This document shows, piece after piece, positions 7,389 through 14,965 of a DNA stretch of 17,427 nucleotides (positions are counted from its first letter, which is position 1; every line of letters begins with the position of its first letter). The position numbers and the translations under genes are program-made. Source of the stretch: UBA6115 sp964346355 (GTDB taxonomy: Bacteria; Bacillota; Clostridia; Christensenellales; Aristaeellaceae); the NCBI GenBank assembly GCA_964346355.1, contig CAYFUH010000032.1, positions 1-17,427 of the forward strand, in the 5' to 3' direction. Under the pieces are notes generated by a model. It did no database searches and was not told the DNA's origin. It worked only from the letters and a program-made list of their open reading frames with translations.

Positions 7389-10300
7389 AGGCCTTTTGAA
7401 TGGCCGTCATGTGGCCACTGTCCACGGAGCCGGAGGTATGCGTCCGGCTGTTGTAGAAATGGACGCACAGCTGGCCGTTGTAGTCGTTGTCCGGGATGGT
7501 GTCACCCTGCGGGTAGTTGTGCGGCACGCCGTAGAGGCTGGCCGCGAAGGTGCGTCCCTTTAAGGTGACCCAGAGCGGGCGGCGCTGGTAGAGGTTCTTT
7601 TCCAAAATCTCCTGCGCGCTCTTCACGCCGTAGACGCGGCACAGGGCGGCGGTATCCGCCTTGGTGAGCGGCTCGCCGTCCACGTGGTAGCCGCCGGCCC
7701 AACGCTTGACGCGGAAGGAAATGCCGGTGTTCACATCGGTGACGGTAGCCACCTCGCCGCGGCCCCAGAACTTGTTAATGTCCCCGGTGTACCAGTCCAC
7801 GATCTCCACCGGGTTGATGGACGGGGTCACCGTGCTGCCGCCGCCGGGGTTGTAGGTATCCTCCGGCACGGTGTTGAACAGCTTGTGCTGGGTGTTGCTG
7901 CCCGCCGCGCCGTCCACCACCAGGCCGTTAGCCTTCTGGTAACTCTTGACCGCTTCCACGGTCTCATTGTTATACACGCCGGTGACGAAGGCCGCCTGCA
8001 GGTAGCCCTGGCGGTTCAACTCCTGCTGCAAGCGGGTGACGTCCTCGCCCGTTGCGCCCCATTGCAGGGTGCGGTAGGTGGCGGGCTTGGGCGCGTCCGG
8101 ATCGCCCACTTGCTCCAGCAGCTTTTCCTCTTCCTTGGTCAAAACGCGCAGCAGATCGCCGCGGATCCAGCCGTTGATGCCGCTCACGCGCACGGGGTAC
8201 CAGGTCTCCGTCCCCAGGGCCACGCTGGCGCCTGTCAGTTTCACGACGGAGTTCACCTTGTACACGGTGGCCAGGTTGCGGTTGTGGCTGCCCGCGCCGG
8301 AGCGGATGATGACGTTCTTGATGTTGGTGATGGCCGTCTGGCTGAGGGACTCCGGCGGCGGCACGGGGGTGGGCGCGGGCGTCGGGCTGGGGCTGGGCAG
8401 GCCGGCCAAGTAGGCCTGGTATTCCGCCTGGCTCATCATGCGGGCCACGGAGCCCAGCAGGTAGCCCTGCTGGCCCTGGTAGGTAATCTTGTACCACAGC
8501 CTGCCGCCGGCGGTCATGGTGCCCAGCAGCGGGAAGGCAGTGCCTTCAGCCGGGATCTGGCCCAGGGTGCGGGCATCCAGGCTGGCGGTCGCGCGCACGT
8601 TGACGCTGGTGGTGGTGGTGAGGACATAGCCGGTCTCCACCTCGCCGGTTGATCCGCCAGGCGGGGTGATGGAGGGCTGTTTGTTGTGGTTCAAATAATC
8701 GGCCACCTCGGCGTTGCTGAGCTGGCGCACGCAGTCAGAGCGCAGGAAGCCCGCCGTGCCGCTGATGTTCACCGGGTACCAGTTGTAGCCGTTGGCGCTT
8801 TGGATGACACCCGTGAGCGGCAACACCTGGGCTTTGTCCACCCTGCCCACAACAGGCGCCTGCGGGTTGGCCTTCTGGCGCAGGTTGATGGCGGACTTGG
8901 TGGTGATGATATAGCCAAAAGCACCGGCCGCAGGCGGCGGGGTGATGACAGGCTCGGTCACACCGGGGCCTGCCGTTTCAGATGGCGTTGTCAGCTTAAT
9001 GACGTCTGAGCGCACATAGCCGATGCCCTTTTGGGTCTGGACCAGATACCAGGTATAGCCCGCCTCCTGCACATGGGCAGTGTAGCTGAGCACCAGGCCG
9101 CGCTCCAGTTGCGCGATGGTCTTGCCGGCGGGCGCGTTGCGCAGGTTGACGCCGCCCTTGATTAACGTAAGCGTGCCGACCACCGGGGCGCCCGGGGCAG
9201 GGCTGGCTGTGGGCGCGGGGGTGATAACCGGCGCGCCGGAGACAAACTCGTAGCAGTCCGAGCGCACATAGCCGTACAGCTTGCTCTCCTCATCGTAGAC
9301 ATACACCCAGTTGTAGCCGCCCTGCGCGGTGGGGCTGCCAAAGAAGGGCAGCACGCGGCCGCGCGCCAAGACCGCTACGACAGAGCCGCCGGGTGCCTGG
9401 CGCAGGTTGGTCCCGCCCAGGGTGATGCGCACGCTGTTGCCGGTGGGTGTGCCGGTGTCCGGCGTTGTGCTGGGGGCCGGCGGGGTGATGACCTCGCCGG
9501 TGGTGATCTCATAGCAGTCCGAGCGCACATAGCCTTCCAGGTGGCGGCGGCTGTCGGACACCTTGGCCCAGTAGTAGCCGCCGGAGAAGACCGGCGCGCC
9601 GAAATAGGGCAGCTCCGTCCCGATGGCGTACTGCCAGAGGGATTTGCCGCCCGGCTCTTTGCGCAGGTTTGTGCTGGTTTTGGTGATGCGCAGGGTACCC
9701 GTGGCGTCCTTATCACCGGGGACGGGCGTCGCGGTCGCGCCTGCGGGCGTGCTGGTGATGGGGGCCTGGGTGGCCTGGATCTTGTCCAATTCATCCTGGG
9801 TTAATACGCGCAGGTGGTCTGTTTGCAAATAGCCTTCCACCTGGGTCGCGCCACTGTTGCCGGTGCCCAGCACCTGCACCTTGTACCAGGGGTTGCCGGC
9901 GGTGGGGAAGCCCAGCACCTTGACCAATTGGTCCTTTTGCAGCGCGGTTAAGCTGGTGCCGCCAGGGGTTTCGCGCAAATTAGCGCCCGCGACCGCGACC
10001 AAGCCATAATCACCCGTTAGAGGCGGGGTGGTGGGCGCGGGGCTGGCGGTTACCTTGTCTGATTCAGTGGGGGCGGGGCTGGCGGTGGGCGGTGTGCCCC
10101 CGTCAATGGCAGCCGGGTAGGGCTGGGGCTTGTTCACCAGCCAGGCCGTCTCCTCCGCCTGGGTGAGCATGCGGAAGAAATCCCCGCGGATATAGCCCAC
10201 ATAGGTGCGGCTTAACGCGACGGGGACGTTGGTTTCCACCTTGTACCAGGTGTATTTGCTGTCCTTGACCTCGTCCAGCACCTTGGCCACCCAGCCCTTG

Positions 10301-10482
10301 TCCAGGCGGTCCCAATAGTCGCTGCCCGTGATCCCCTTGCGGAACAGCACCTTATCGCCGGTGACCACCCCGTGGGTAACCTCCGCCGAGGCAGGAATAA
10401 TGGACCACAACAGGGCCAGCGCCAGCACCGTACACACAAGGCGGCGAAGGCCGTTTGTTGGTTCGCTTTGTTCCATGCGCAT
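7363..10482 (-). CDS. Secreted multi-SH3 peptidoglycan-binding protein with unrecognised C-terminal domain
   Basis: The frame extends to a TTG at 10518, but GGAGG eight bases before the ATG at 10482 fixes the start, giving 1039 residues. After a signal peptide ending near PASAEV (about residue 34) come eight bacterial SH3-like repeats at about 36-108, 158-228, 263-327, 351-415, 436-497, 523-587, 617-678 and 717-781. Many show the NLRxxPGG and GYVRSD signatures, joined by Pro/Thr/Ala linkers. A PG_binding_1 domain follows at about 805-870 (GATGEDVTRLQQELNRQGYL and the QKANGLVVDG turn). The last 150 residues form a domain I cannot name, with several His and Asp residues (GVPH at 985-988, CVHF at 1006-1009, H1015, H1024). 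The protein is expected to sit in the cell wall. It has no recognisable amidase, NlpC/P60 or YkuD motif. Confidence 0.88.
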   Translation of the reverse strand: MRMEQSEPTNGLRRLVCTVLALALLWSIIPASAEVTHGVVTGDKVLFRKGITGSDYWDRLDKGWVAKVLDEVKDSKYTWYKVETNVPVALSRTYVGYIRGDFFRMLTQAEETAWLVNKPQPYPAAIDGGTPPTASPAPTESDKVTASPAPTTPPLTGDYGLVAVAGANLRETPGGTSLTALQKDQLVKVLGFPTAGNPWYKVQVLGTGNSGATQVEGYLQTDHLRVLTQDELDKIQATQAPITSTPAGATATPVPGDKDATGTLRITKTSTNLRKEPGGKSLWQYAIGTELPYFGAPVFSGGYYWAKVSDSRRHLEGYVRSDCYEITTGEVITPPAPSTTPDTGTPTGNSVRITLGGTNLRQAPGGSVVAVLARGRVLPFFGSPTAQGGYNWVYVYDEESKLYGYVRSDCYEFVSGAPVITPAPTASPAPGAPVVGTLTLIKGGVNLRNAPAGKTIAQLERGLVLSYTAHVQEAGYTWYLVQTQKGIGYVRSDVIKLTTPSETAGPGVTEPVITPPPAAGAFGYIITTKSAINLRQKANPQAPVVGRVDKAQVLPLTGVIQSANGYNWYPVNISGTAGFLRSDCVRQLSNAEVADYLNHNKQPSITPPGGSTGEVETGYVLTTTTSVNVRATASLDARTLGQIPAEGTAFPLLGTMTAGGRLWYKITYQGQQGYLLGSVARMMSQAEYQAYLAGLPSPSPTPAPTPVPPPESLSQTAITNIKNVIIRSGAGSHNRNLATVYKVNSVVKLTGASVALGTETWYPVRVSGINGWIRGDLLRVLTKEEEKLLEQVGDPDAPKPATYRTLQWGATGEDVTRLQQELNRQGYLQAAFVTGVYNNETVEAVKSYQKANGLVVDGAAGSNTQHKLFNTVPEDTYNPGGGSTVTPSINPVEIVDWYTGDINKFWGRGEVATVTDVNTGISFRVKRWAGGYHVDGEPLTKADTAALCRVYGVKSAQEILEKNLYQRRPLWVTLKGRTFAASLYGVPHNYPQGDTIPDNDYNGQLCVHFYNSRTHTSGSVDSGHMTAIQKAYDAAPSKK

Positions 10483-10538
10483 GATTTTTTCCTCCACACT
10501 CACACTCAGGTTTTCCAAGTGACAATTATCTGTTTGAC

Positions 10539-10567
10539 ATTCTATTACAAAATCATTACAAAGTCAA
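10539..10567 (-). promoter_or_regulatory. Sigma-A type promoter for the SH3-repeat gene
   Basis: On the minus strand TTGACT (10567-10562), a 17-base spacer and TAGAAT (10544-10539) give a near-consensus promoter about 57 bases before the chosen ATG. This supports transcription of the SH3 gene and probably the overlapping flavoprotein gene. The spacer contains two TTGTAAT copies that could serve a regulator, which is speculative. Confidence 0.72.
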
Positions 10568-10699
10568 TGAATCAATGGCGTAATTTGTCTGTTTTGGCCG
10601 GTTTTTTTTGCCTGCTGCCCGCACAGGCCCAGTTTATGCTATTTCGCATACAAGAATTCATCAAAATGCGCGCGTTTCACGCCAGATTCAGGCAAACGC

Positions 10700-10728
10700 T
10701 TGCAGGGATCCGCTGCCTCGCCTATAAT
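10700..10728 (+). promoter_or_regulatory. Sigma-A type promoter for pgcA
   Basis: TTGCAG, a 17-base spacer and a perfect TATAAT, placed 38 bases before the pgcA start codon. It is divergent from the promoter of the SH3-repeat gene; about 130 bases of non-coding DNA separate the two. Confidence 0.75.
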
Positions 10729-10766
10729 GAAAAAAAGAAGACATACACTGCGAAGGAGGAATATCC

Positions 10767-12485
10767 ATGGCGTTTGAACAGTTGTATTCACAATGGGTGA
10801 ACCTGGCAGCCAATGAAGCGGACCTGACAGAGGAGCTGCGCCAGATAAAAAATGACCCCAAAGCGCTGGAGGAGCGGTTTTACAAGGACCTGGACTTTGG
10901 CACCGGGGGCATGCGCGGCATCATCGGCGCCGGGCGCAACCGCATCAATATCTTTACCATCCGCCGCGCAGCCCAGGGCCTGGCCAACCACCTGCAAAGC
11001 GATGAAAACAGCCGCGGCAAGTGCGTCGCCATCGGCTTTGACTCCAGAAAGTACAGCGACCGCTTCGCCAAGGAAACCGCGCTCATTTTGGCCGCGCGCG
11101 GCATCAAGGCCTGTTTGTTTGACAGCCTGCGGCCCGTTCCCCTGCTCTCCTTCGCGGTGCGGCATCTGGGCGCCGCTGCCGGCGTCGTGATCACCGCCAG
11201 CCACAACCCGCCGGAATACAACGGGTTTAAGGTGTACGACCATGAGGGCGCGCAGCTGCCGCCGGAGATGGCAGAGCGCGTGACCGAGAAGATCCGCCAA
11301 TTGACCTTTGAGGAATGCGTGCCGATGAAGGAGCAGGAAGCGCTTGACAAAGGCCTCCTTGAAATCATGGGCAAAGAGGTGGATGACGCCTATACCAGGA
11401 TGGTGCTGGGGCTGATGGTGCAGCCGGACCTGGTCAAACAGGTGGGCGATGAGCTGAAGATTGTGTACACGCCCCTGCACGGCTCCGGCAACCTGCCGGT
11501 GCGCCGCGCGCTTTATGAGGCGGGCATCAAAAACGTGACGGTGGTGAAGGAGCAGGAGCTGCCCGACCCCAATTTCTCCACCGTCAAATCCCCCAACCCG
11601 GAGGACCCGGCTGCCTTTACCCTGGCCATCCCGCTGGCGGAGAAGGTGGGCGCCACCGTCATCATGGGCACAGACCCGGACTGTGACCGCCTGGGCGTGT
11701 GCGTGCGCAACCCGCAGGGGGAATTCATCACCTTAAACGGCAACCAGATCGCGGCCATCCTGCTGGACCATCTGCTCTCCTCCCTCAAAAAGGAGGGCAA
11801 ACTGCCGGACAACGGGGCGGTGGTGATGTCAATCGTCTCCACCAACTTAGCGCAAAGCATCTGCGCCAATTACGGCGTCACCCTGTTTGAGGTGTTGACC
11901 GGTTTTAAGTTTGTGGGCGAGAAGATCATCGCCTTTGAGCAAAGCGGCAGCCACACCTTCCTGCTGGGCTTTGAGGAATCCTACGGCTACCTCTCCGGCA
12001 CCGACGTGCGCGACAAGGACGCGGTGAACGCAGCCCTGTTATTGGCCGAAGCCGCCTGCGTGTGCATGCATGAGGGCATCACCCTGTATGAAAAGCTGCA
12101 GCAGATCTACCAGAAATATGGCTATTTTGCAGAGATCACCCACTCCGCCACCTACCCGGGCAAGGAGGGTGCTGAGCGGATCAAGACCATCATGAAAAAA
12201 ATGCATTCTGAAACCCCAGAGGCGCTTGGCGGGTTGAAGGTGCTTGCCATCCGCGATTATTTAACCGGCAAGCAAACGAAGGACGGCGTTGTAAGCGACC
12301 TGGGCTTCCCGCCCTCTGATGTGGTGTATTTTGACCTGGAAGGCGGCGCCTGGACCTGCGCGCGGCCCTCGGGCACAGAGCCCAAGATCAAGTTCTATGT
12401 GGGCATTTCCGATCCAAAGAGCATGGAGCAGGCGCAGACGAAGGCAGAAAACTTGCTGAAGACTTTTATGGACATGACTGAATAA
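10767..12485 (+). CDS. pgcA: Phosphoglucomutase/phosphomannomutase (alpha-D-phosphohexomutase)
   Basis: The 572-residue cytoplasmic enzyme moves phosphate between C1 and C6 of hexose phosphates, linking glycolysis to nucleotide-sugar and cell-wall precursors. All four family loops are visible: the phosphoserine loop TASHNPPEYNGFKVY (143-157, active Ser145), the metal loop DPDCDR (303-308; D303, D305, D307), the sugar-binding loop GFEESYGYL (401-409) and the phosphate-binding loop RPSGTEPKIKFY (533-544). Length matches the PgcA/PGM2-like subfamily of Bacillota rather than the 450-residue GlmM type. AAGGAGG lies eight bases before the ATG. It is monocistronic between its own promoter and a strong hairpin, and it converges on dnaN. 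Confidence 0.95.
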   Translation: MAFEQLYSQWVNLAANEADLTEELRQIKNDPKALEERFYKDLDFGTGGMRGIIGAGRNRINIFTIRRAAQGLANHLQSDENSRGKCVAIGFDSRKYSDRFAKETALILAARGIKACLFDSLRPVPLLSFAVRHLGAAAGVVITASHNPPEYNGFKVYDHEGAQLPPEMAERVTEKIRQLTFEECVPMKEQEALDKGLLEIMGKEVDDAYTRMVLGLMVQPDLVKQVGDELKIVYTPLHGSGNLPVRRALYEAGIKNVTVVKEQELPDPNFSTVKSPNPEDPAAFTLAIPLAEKVGATVIMGTDPDCDRLGVCVRNPQGEFITLNGNQIAAILLDHLLSSLKKEGKLPDNGAVVMSIVSTNLAQSICANYGVTLFEVLTGFKFVGEKIIAFEQSGSHTFLLGFEESYGYLSGTDVRDKDAVNAALLLAEAACVCMHEGITLYEKLQQIYQKYGYFAEITHSATYPGKEGAERIKTIMKKMHSETPEALGGLKVLAIRDYLTGKQTKDGVVSDLGFPPSDVVYFDLEGGAWTCARPSGTEPKIKFYVGISDPKSMEQAQTKAENLLKTFMDMTE

Positions 12486-12500
12486 TCCAAAAGGGATTAT
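12482..12500 (+). other. Small hairpin overlapping the pgcA stop codon
   Basis: ATAATCC and GGATTAT form a 7-bp stem with loop AAAAG, starting in the last codon of pgcA and covering its TAA. It has no T tract. It may stabilise the mRNA 3' end or be chance. Confidence 0.4.
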
Positions 12501-12503
12501 ACG

Positions 12504-12530
12504 AACCCCACCGGGCAGCCCGGTGGGGTT
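12504..12530. terminator. Bidirectional hairpin terminator between pgcA and dnaN
   Basis: AACCCCACCGGG pairs perfectly over 12 bp with CCCGGTGGGGTT around a CAG loop. It lies between the convergent pgcA and dnaN genes. The following T run is short (the stem ends in TT, then TGTG), so it is a strong stem with a weak tail that could stop transcripts from both sides. Confidence 0.75.
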
Positions 12531-12551
12531 TGTGTATTGCGCGGTTATTGT

Positions 12552-13664
12552 TTAATCGGACACGCGCACCGGCAAAATCAGGTAGGTGTACTGGTTGCCG
12601 GTGACCGGGCAGACCACGCAGGGGCTGACATTGGTGTTAAAGCGCATGGACAGATCCGGCGTGTCAATGTTTTTGATGACATCATACAGGTAGTTGGCGT
12701 TAAAGGCGATATGAAGCGGGCTGCCGTCAAAATCAATGGCGATCTGTTCCGTCGCGTCGCCCTTGTCCGCCAGGGCCGAGATGGTGAGCGCCTGGTCCTC
12801 TATCTTGAGCTTGAGCAGGTTGTTGCTGCCCTCGCGCGCGATGAGGCTTGCGCGCTGGATGGCTGACATGATGGTGGGCTTGTCCACGCGGATGGCCGTC
12901 GTCCAGGAGGTGGGCAGGATCTGCCGGTAGTTGATGTACTCGCCCAAAATAAGCGGGGAATACACCTTGGTCTTGCCAAACTCCGCCATCATGTGGGTTT
13001 TGGACAGGGTGAGCGTGATGGGCGCCTCGCTGTCAGGCAGCATGCGGCTGATGTTGCCCACCAGGGTGCCGGGCAGGATGTAGGAAAGCACGTCCGTGCC
13101 GGCGGGCATATCATGCTTGCAGTACACGCGCTGCATGGCCAGGCGGTAGCCGTCCAGGCAGGTGAAGCGCACCTCATCGGCGCTGGTTTCCATCAAACAG
13201 CCGGTTAAAATGCGCCTTGTTTCATCCGTCGCGATGGCGAAGATGATGGAGCGCACCGCGTTTTTGAACTGCTGCTGGGAGATGCTGGTGACGGACTCGG
13301 GCACAATTTCTGCCACATCGGGGAACTCATCCGCGCTAAAGAGCACCAGGCGCGTTTTGGACCCGCGGTTTTTGACGATGGCAGCCTCATTGGACTGGGT
13401 TTCCAGTTCCACATTGCCCTCCAGGTTGCGCACCAATTCACCCAAAAGGCGCGCGGGCAACAGGGCGCTGCCGTCTTCTGACACCTCCGCCGGGATGATG
13501 CTCTGGATGGCGACCTCGCCATCGGTAACCGTCAGGCGCAGGCCCTCATCCATGGTCTCCAGAAAAACCCCTTCCTGATAGGGTTTGATTACCCGGGCGG
13601 GCAGCGCGTGGCTGACCATGCTCATCCCGTGGTTGAAATCGCCGGCGTTAAACGCGACTTTCAT
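12552..13664 (-). CDS. dnaN: DNA polymerase III beta subunit (sliding clamp)
   Basis: The 370-residue product is the ring-shaped processivity clamp that tethers DNA polymerase III to DNA. It shows the three-domain clamp pattern: an N-terminal MKVAFNAGDFN, a middle section with TRRILTGCLMETSADEVRFT and DGYRLAMQRVY typical of clamp domain 2, and the C-terminal PVTGNQYTYLILPVR that closes the protein and contributes to the partner-binding pocket. An upstream in-frame ATG at 13682 overlaps the ribosome site. The start at 13664 is preceded by AAGGAGGAGAAC and matches the family start. In most Bacillota dnaN follows dnaA and precedes recF and gyrB. Here it stands alone, with nagB upstream beyond a 435-base non-coding region that looks like an origin. 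Confidence 0.96.
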   Translation of the reverse strand: MKVAFNAGDFNHGMSMVSHALPARVIKPYQEGVFLETMDEGLRLTVTDGEVAIQSIIPAEVSEDGSALLPARLLGELVRNLEGNVELETQSNEAAIVKNRGSKTRLVLFSADEFPDVAEIVPESVTSISQQQFKNAVRSIIFAIATDETRRILTGCLMETSADEVRFTCLDGYRLAMQRVYCKHDMPAGTDVLSYILPGTLVGNISRMLPDSEAPITLTLSKTHMMAEFGKTKVYSPLILGEYINYRQILPTSWTTAIRVDKPTIMSAIQRASLIAREGSNNLLKLKIEDQALTISALADKGDATEQIAIDFDGSPLHIAFNANYLYDVIKNIDTPDLSMRFNTNVSPCVVCPVTGNQYTYLILPVRVSD

Positions 13665-13710
13665 GTTCTCCTCCTTGCGCATGCAGCGGTCTGCGCGGCA
13701 CGCTTACTTG

Positions 13711-13760
<50 letters not shown>

Positions 13761-13975
13761 TAAAAGGCGGGGGCACAGCCCCTGCGCTGGGTTTTTTGTC
13801 CTTTTGCCCTGGGGATAAGTGCGCCTTTTGTGTGGACAGCTGTGGATGAATGCGCGCTGTGAATGGCGCTTTAGGCCGGGGCGCGGGCGGCGCGTTGGCA
13901 TCGCCTTTTTTTGGAATATCACCCTGGACAAATCCGGTGACGAAGGCGGGCGAAAGGCCCCGCGGTTTGACCCGC

Positions 13976-14005
13976 TCATCCACAGAATACCCGGGGTGTG
14001 GATGA
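13976..14005. repeat. Inverted pair of TGTGGATGA DnaA-box-like sites
   Basis: TCATCCACA and TGTGGATGA are perfect 9-base inverted copies separated by 12 bases. The same 9-mer occurs a third time at 13841-13849. As a DNA element this looks like two opposed DnaA sites; as RNA it could form a 9-bp hairpin. Confidence 0.65.
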
Positions 14006-14099
14006 CTTATCCCCTCACAATTTTATCAGCCTGATCTTGCGGGTTTGACCGCCCGCGAAAAAGGCATGCCCAGGTTTCCAACAAACTCATCAACAGGGC

Positions 14100-14825
14100 T
14101 TATCTGGTTAGTTTGCCCGCGGCGGCCTTGTCCAGCAATACGGTGACGCTGGGGTGGGAACGCAGGATGGAGGCCGGCAAACGCGGGGTGATGGGGCCTT
14201 CTACCATCTGAGCGATGGCGTCCGCCTTGCCCTCACCCATGGCCAACAGCAGGATGGACCGGGCTTCCATGATGGTGCCGATGCCCATGGAGATGGCGGT
14301 CTTGGGTACCTCATCCTCCGAGGCGAAGAAGCGGCGGTTGGCCTTGATGGTGCTGTCGGCCAAGCTGGTGATGTTGGTGTTGTAGGGGAAGGCGTCCGCC
14401 GGCTCGTTAAAGCCGATGTGGCCGTTGTTGCCAATGCCCAACAGCTGCAGATCAATGCCGCCTGCCTGATGGATTTTGTCCTCATAATCCCGGCATTCCC
14501 GGGCCATATCCGGGGCGATGCCGGAGGGCAGGTGCGTGTTATTGATGTTGATGTGGGAGAACAGCTGCTTGCGCATAAAATAGTCATAGCTTTGTTCATG
14601 ATCAGCCGGAAGGCCCACATACTCATCCAAATTGAAGGTGGTGACCTTGGAAAAATCCAGGATGCCGTCCTTATAAAGGCGGATCAATTCCTGGTAGGTG
14701 TCAATGGGCGTGGACCCGGTGGCCAGGCCCAGCACGCTGTCCGGCTTTTTTAAGATTTGTGCTGTGAACAGCGCGGCTGCGGCGCGCGCGACCTGCGCTG
14801 CGTTTTCAAAAACATGTACGATCAT
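14100..14825 (-). CDS. nagB: Glucosamine-6-phosphate deaminase
   Basis: The 241-residue cytoplasmic enzyme converts glucosamine-6-phosphate to fructose-6-phosphate and ammonia, the last step in using amino sugars such as N-acetylglucosamine. It has the phosphate-binding LATGSTP (34-40), NLDEYVGL (65-72) with the conserved acidic pair, and the catalytic block GIGNNGHIGFNEP (130-142) with H136 and E141. The residue before GHIGF is Asn, where the E. coli enzyme has Asp, as I recall from other Gram-positive NagB proteins. Length matches the short form without the E. coli C-terminal allosteric extension. AGGAGGG lies before the ATG. No nagA or PTS gene is adjacent. It is transcribed toward the putative origin, and no terminator is visible before that region. 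Confidence 0.95.
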   Translation of the reverse strand: MIVHVFENAAQVARAAAALFTAQILKKPDSVLGLATGSTPIDTYQELIRLYKDGILDFSKVTTFNLDEYVGLPADHEQSYDYFMRKQLFSHININNTHLPSGIAPDMARECRDYEDKIHQAGGIDLQLLGIGNNGHIGFNEPADAFPYNTNITSLADSTIKANRRFFASEDEVPKTAISMGIGTIMEARSILLLAMGEGKADAIAQMVEGPITPRLPASILRSHPSVTVLLDKAAAGKLTR

Positions 14826-14847
14826 TTTAGCCCTCCTATTCCGGCTG

Positions 14848-14853
14848 ATTATA
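14848..14853 (-). promoter_or_regulatory. Likely -10 element for nagB
   Basis: A perfect TATAAT on the minus strand, 22 bases before the nagB start codon. The hexamer 17 bases upstream (TTTCAA) is a poor -35, so the promoter may be weak or activator-assisted. Confidence 0.5.
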
Positions 14854-14930
14854 CCATGTTATGCTGTTTTTTGAAAGGTTTTGCACCAAAAAGAACAGCG
14901 CTGCGCATGGGGAAAGCGCGGTGAATCTGC

Positions 14931-14936
14931 TATACT
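14931..14936 (+). promoter_or_regulatory. Possible -10 element for the beta-lactamase-family gene
   Basis: TATACT lies 29 bases before the start codon at 14966. The -35 position 17 bases upstream (TGGGGA) matches poorly, so this is tentative. Confidence 0.35.
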
Positions 14937-14965
14937 GGTGCTACTTGAAAAAGGAGGGTAAAGGG

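Noticed and set aside
7684..8652. 322-codon plus-strand open frame inside the SH3-repeat gene
   Set aside because: It is antisense to a protein with recognisable SH3 repeats; its His/Ala/Val/Gly-rich translation shows no family motif.
9170..9740. Regularly spaced similar DNA segments in the SH3 gene as a CRISPR or DNA repeat array
   Set aside because: The similarity is at protein level (SH3 signatures with Pro/Thr linkers), the units are about 260 bases apart and they stay in one open frame.
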